Shown here piece after piece: positions 62,942-64,000 of a stretch of 64,000 nt of DNA. Both the position numbers and the translations under genes were made by a program. This DNA is from Pseudoalteromonas tunicata (GTDB taxonomy: Bacteria > Pseudomonadota > Gammaproteobacteria > Enterobacterales > Alteromonadaceae). The stretch's first letter is position 1, and each line of letters starts with the position of its first letter. Location of the stretch: the NCBI RefSeq assembly GCF_002310815.1, contig NZ_CP011033.1, positions 806,001 through 870,000 of the forward strand, read 5' to 3'. The notes under the pieces were generated by a model that was not told the DNA's origin, did not search any database, and was given only the letters and a program-made list of their open reading frames with translations.

Positions 62942-64000
62942 ATGCCATTAATTTCAGATATTTTTAGTGCAACAGGACCGCTTGCATTACAAATCGATGG
63001 CTATCAGCCTCGCCAAGCTCAAATCGATATGGCTTTAGCTGTTGAAGAAACAATAAAAAAGCAGCAACAGTTGGTGGTTGAAGCAGGTACGGGTACAGGT
63101 AAAACATTTGCTTATTTGGCACCTGCTTTGCTGAGTGACAAAAAAGTGATTATTTCTACAGGTTCAAAAGCACTGCAAGAACAACTTTACCATCGCGATT
63201 TACCTAAGCTCTTAAAAGTTCTCACAATTGGAAAAAAAACCGCCCTTTTAAAAGGGCGAGCCAATTATTTATGTCCGTACCGTTTAAACCAACATGTCAG
63301 TCATGTACCGACAGATGATATTGATGTGATGCATGAGTTGGCAATGGTCGCTAAATTTGCAACGCAGACAAAAACTGGCGATATGGCAGATTGCATAGGC
63401 ATTGAAGAAGATGCAAAAGTGTTACCTTATGTTACCTCTACTGCGGAAAACTGCTTGGGCAAAGAATGCCCTGAATTTGACAATTGTTATATTAAAAAAG
63501 CGCGATTAAAAGCGATTGATGCAGAGTTAGTGGTGGTAAACCACCATTTGTTTTTTGCCGATATGGCGGTAAAAGAGGGTGGTTTTGGTGAACTTATTCC
63601 CACTGCTAGTGCATATATTTTTGATGAAGCTCATCAGTTATCTGAAATTGCCAGCCAATATTTTGGTCAATCGGTCAGTACAAAATCGCTGTTTGATTTA
63701 ATTAATGACTTAAGATTGGTTTATCGAACTGAGCTGTTTGATATGATCCAACTGGGTAAGTCACTTGATAAACTTCAAAGTAGTGTGGGTGATTTTCGAT
63801 TACAGTTCCCACTTGAAAGTAGCCGAGGGGATTGGCGTGAAACCCATAAAAATGAAAATGTGAAGCGGGCTGTTGAACGTATTATTAATGACATCACATT
63901 TTTGTATCAAGTCACAAAGTTAGCGTTAGCGCGTAGTGATAACATTGCCCATTTGTTTGACCGGTGTGTGGAATTGCGAAAGCTACTCGATTTAATGTTT
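62942..64000 (+). CDS. yoaA: Iron-sulfur ATP-dependent helicase YoaA/DinG family (3' end outside window)
   Basis: The frame is open to the end of the window and gives 353 N-terminal residues beginning MPLISDIFSATGPLALQIDGYQPRQAQ. Walker A is VVEAGTGTGKTFAYLAPALL (about residues 45-64). Four cysteines (Cys111, Cys171, Cys176, Cys182) in the spacing of the XPD-type 4Fe-4S domain follow, then Walker B as FDEAH (Asp228-His231). This is an SF2 5'-3' helicase related to DinG; YoaA of E. coli works with HolC at damaged forks. The assignment to yoaA over dinG rests on general similarity. Confidence 0.9.
   Translation, partial: MPLISDIFSATGPLALQIDGYQPRQAQIDMALAVEETIKKQQQLVVEAGTGTGKTFAYLAPALLSDKKVIISTGSKALQEQLYHRDLPKLLKVLTIGKKTALLKGRANYLCPYRLNQHVSHVPTDDIDVMHELAMVAKFATQTKTGDMADCIGIEEDAKVLPYVTSTAENCLGKECPEFDNCYIKKARLKAIDAELVVVNHHLFFADMAVKEGGFGELIPTASAYIFDEAHQLSEIASQYFGQSVSTKSLFDLINDLRLVYRTELFDMIQLGKSLDKLQSSVGDFRLQFPLESSRGDWRETHKNENVKRAVERIINDITFLYQVTKLALARSDNIAHLFDRCVELRKLLDLMF

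Noticed and set aside
1..64000. tRNA, rRNA, CRISPR, insertion sequence or prophage
   Set aside because: I looked for T-loop consensus, regularly spaced repeats, transposase motifs and integrase genes on both strands by eye and found none that hold up.

Overview
The window is about 64 kb of an AT-rich (roughly 40% GC by eye) gammaproteobacterial chromosome. Gene content and protein style point to the Alteromonadales, most like Pseudoalteromonas: DUF3192, xni-ppnN, an NAD-type isocitrate dehydrogenase, M61 peptidase, a large TonB receptor and a complete hisGDCBHAFI operon. This taxonomic call is an inference from protein resemblance; no marker such as 16S is present. The window is almost entirely coding. 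I see no insertion sequence, prophage, CRISPR array, rRNA or tRNA.

Layout. (1) 1-6.0 kb: a glycogen operon, glgX (3' part)-glgP-glgC-glgA, closed by a hairpin terminator. (2) 6.5-15.4 kb: small metabolic and stress genes: pirin, a glutathionyl-hydroquinone reductase, a TetR regulator divergent from an Old Yellow Enzyme with three matching palindromic operators between them, an HDOD protein, rluF, a GNAT enzyme and DUF2164. (3) 15.4-25.1 kb on the minus strand: twelve tightly packed genes beginning with an ECF sigma factor and its ChrR-type zinc/cupin anti-sigma factor, followed by DUF523/DUF1722, photolyase, a SnoaL-like protein, SDR, FAD amine oxidase, DUF1365, a cyclopropane fatty acid synthase and three poorly known envelope proteins (DUF2878, chalcone-isomerase-like, DUF3833). 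It looks like a complete singlet-oxygen/photo-oxidative membrane response unit. (4) 25-30 kb: a LON-domain protein, rimO and a TonB-dependent receptor with a 26-bp perfect palindrome just upstream. (5) 30.7-36 kb: an RND efflux pair with a divergent LysR regulator. (6) 36-40 kb: a compact polysaccharide-export module (beta-barrel, Wza-like, Wzc-like tyrosine kinase) with an alkyltransferase-like protein (PWHR motif) overlapping its end, then a possible 40-residue membrane peptide and HU. (7) 41-44.6 kb: ilvIH behind a Val/Leu-rich leader peptide and attenuator, and NAD-isocitrate dehydrogenase. (8) 44.8-54.5 kb: a degenerate HDOD-like protein, DUF3192, xni, ppnN, a diguanylate cyclase, M61 peptidase, an MFS transporter and DUF1289. 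(9) 54.6-62.5 kb: a lipoprotein and the his operon with a pentahistidine leader peptide and attenuator. (10) 62.6 kb to the end: a small acidic-tailed protein and the 5' part of a yoaA/dinG-type iron-sulfur helicase.

The most notable items are the twelve-gene sigma/ChrR operon, two amino-acid attenuators readable directly from the sequence (the one on ilvIH being less usual), two copies of a roughly 105-118 bp imperfect palindromic repeat, the triple operator in front of the Old Yellow Enzyme, and two large proteins with what look like decayed HD/HDOD signalling domains. Start codons were chosen by Shine-Dalgarno spacing and family alignment from memory; no database search was possible.
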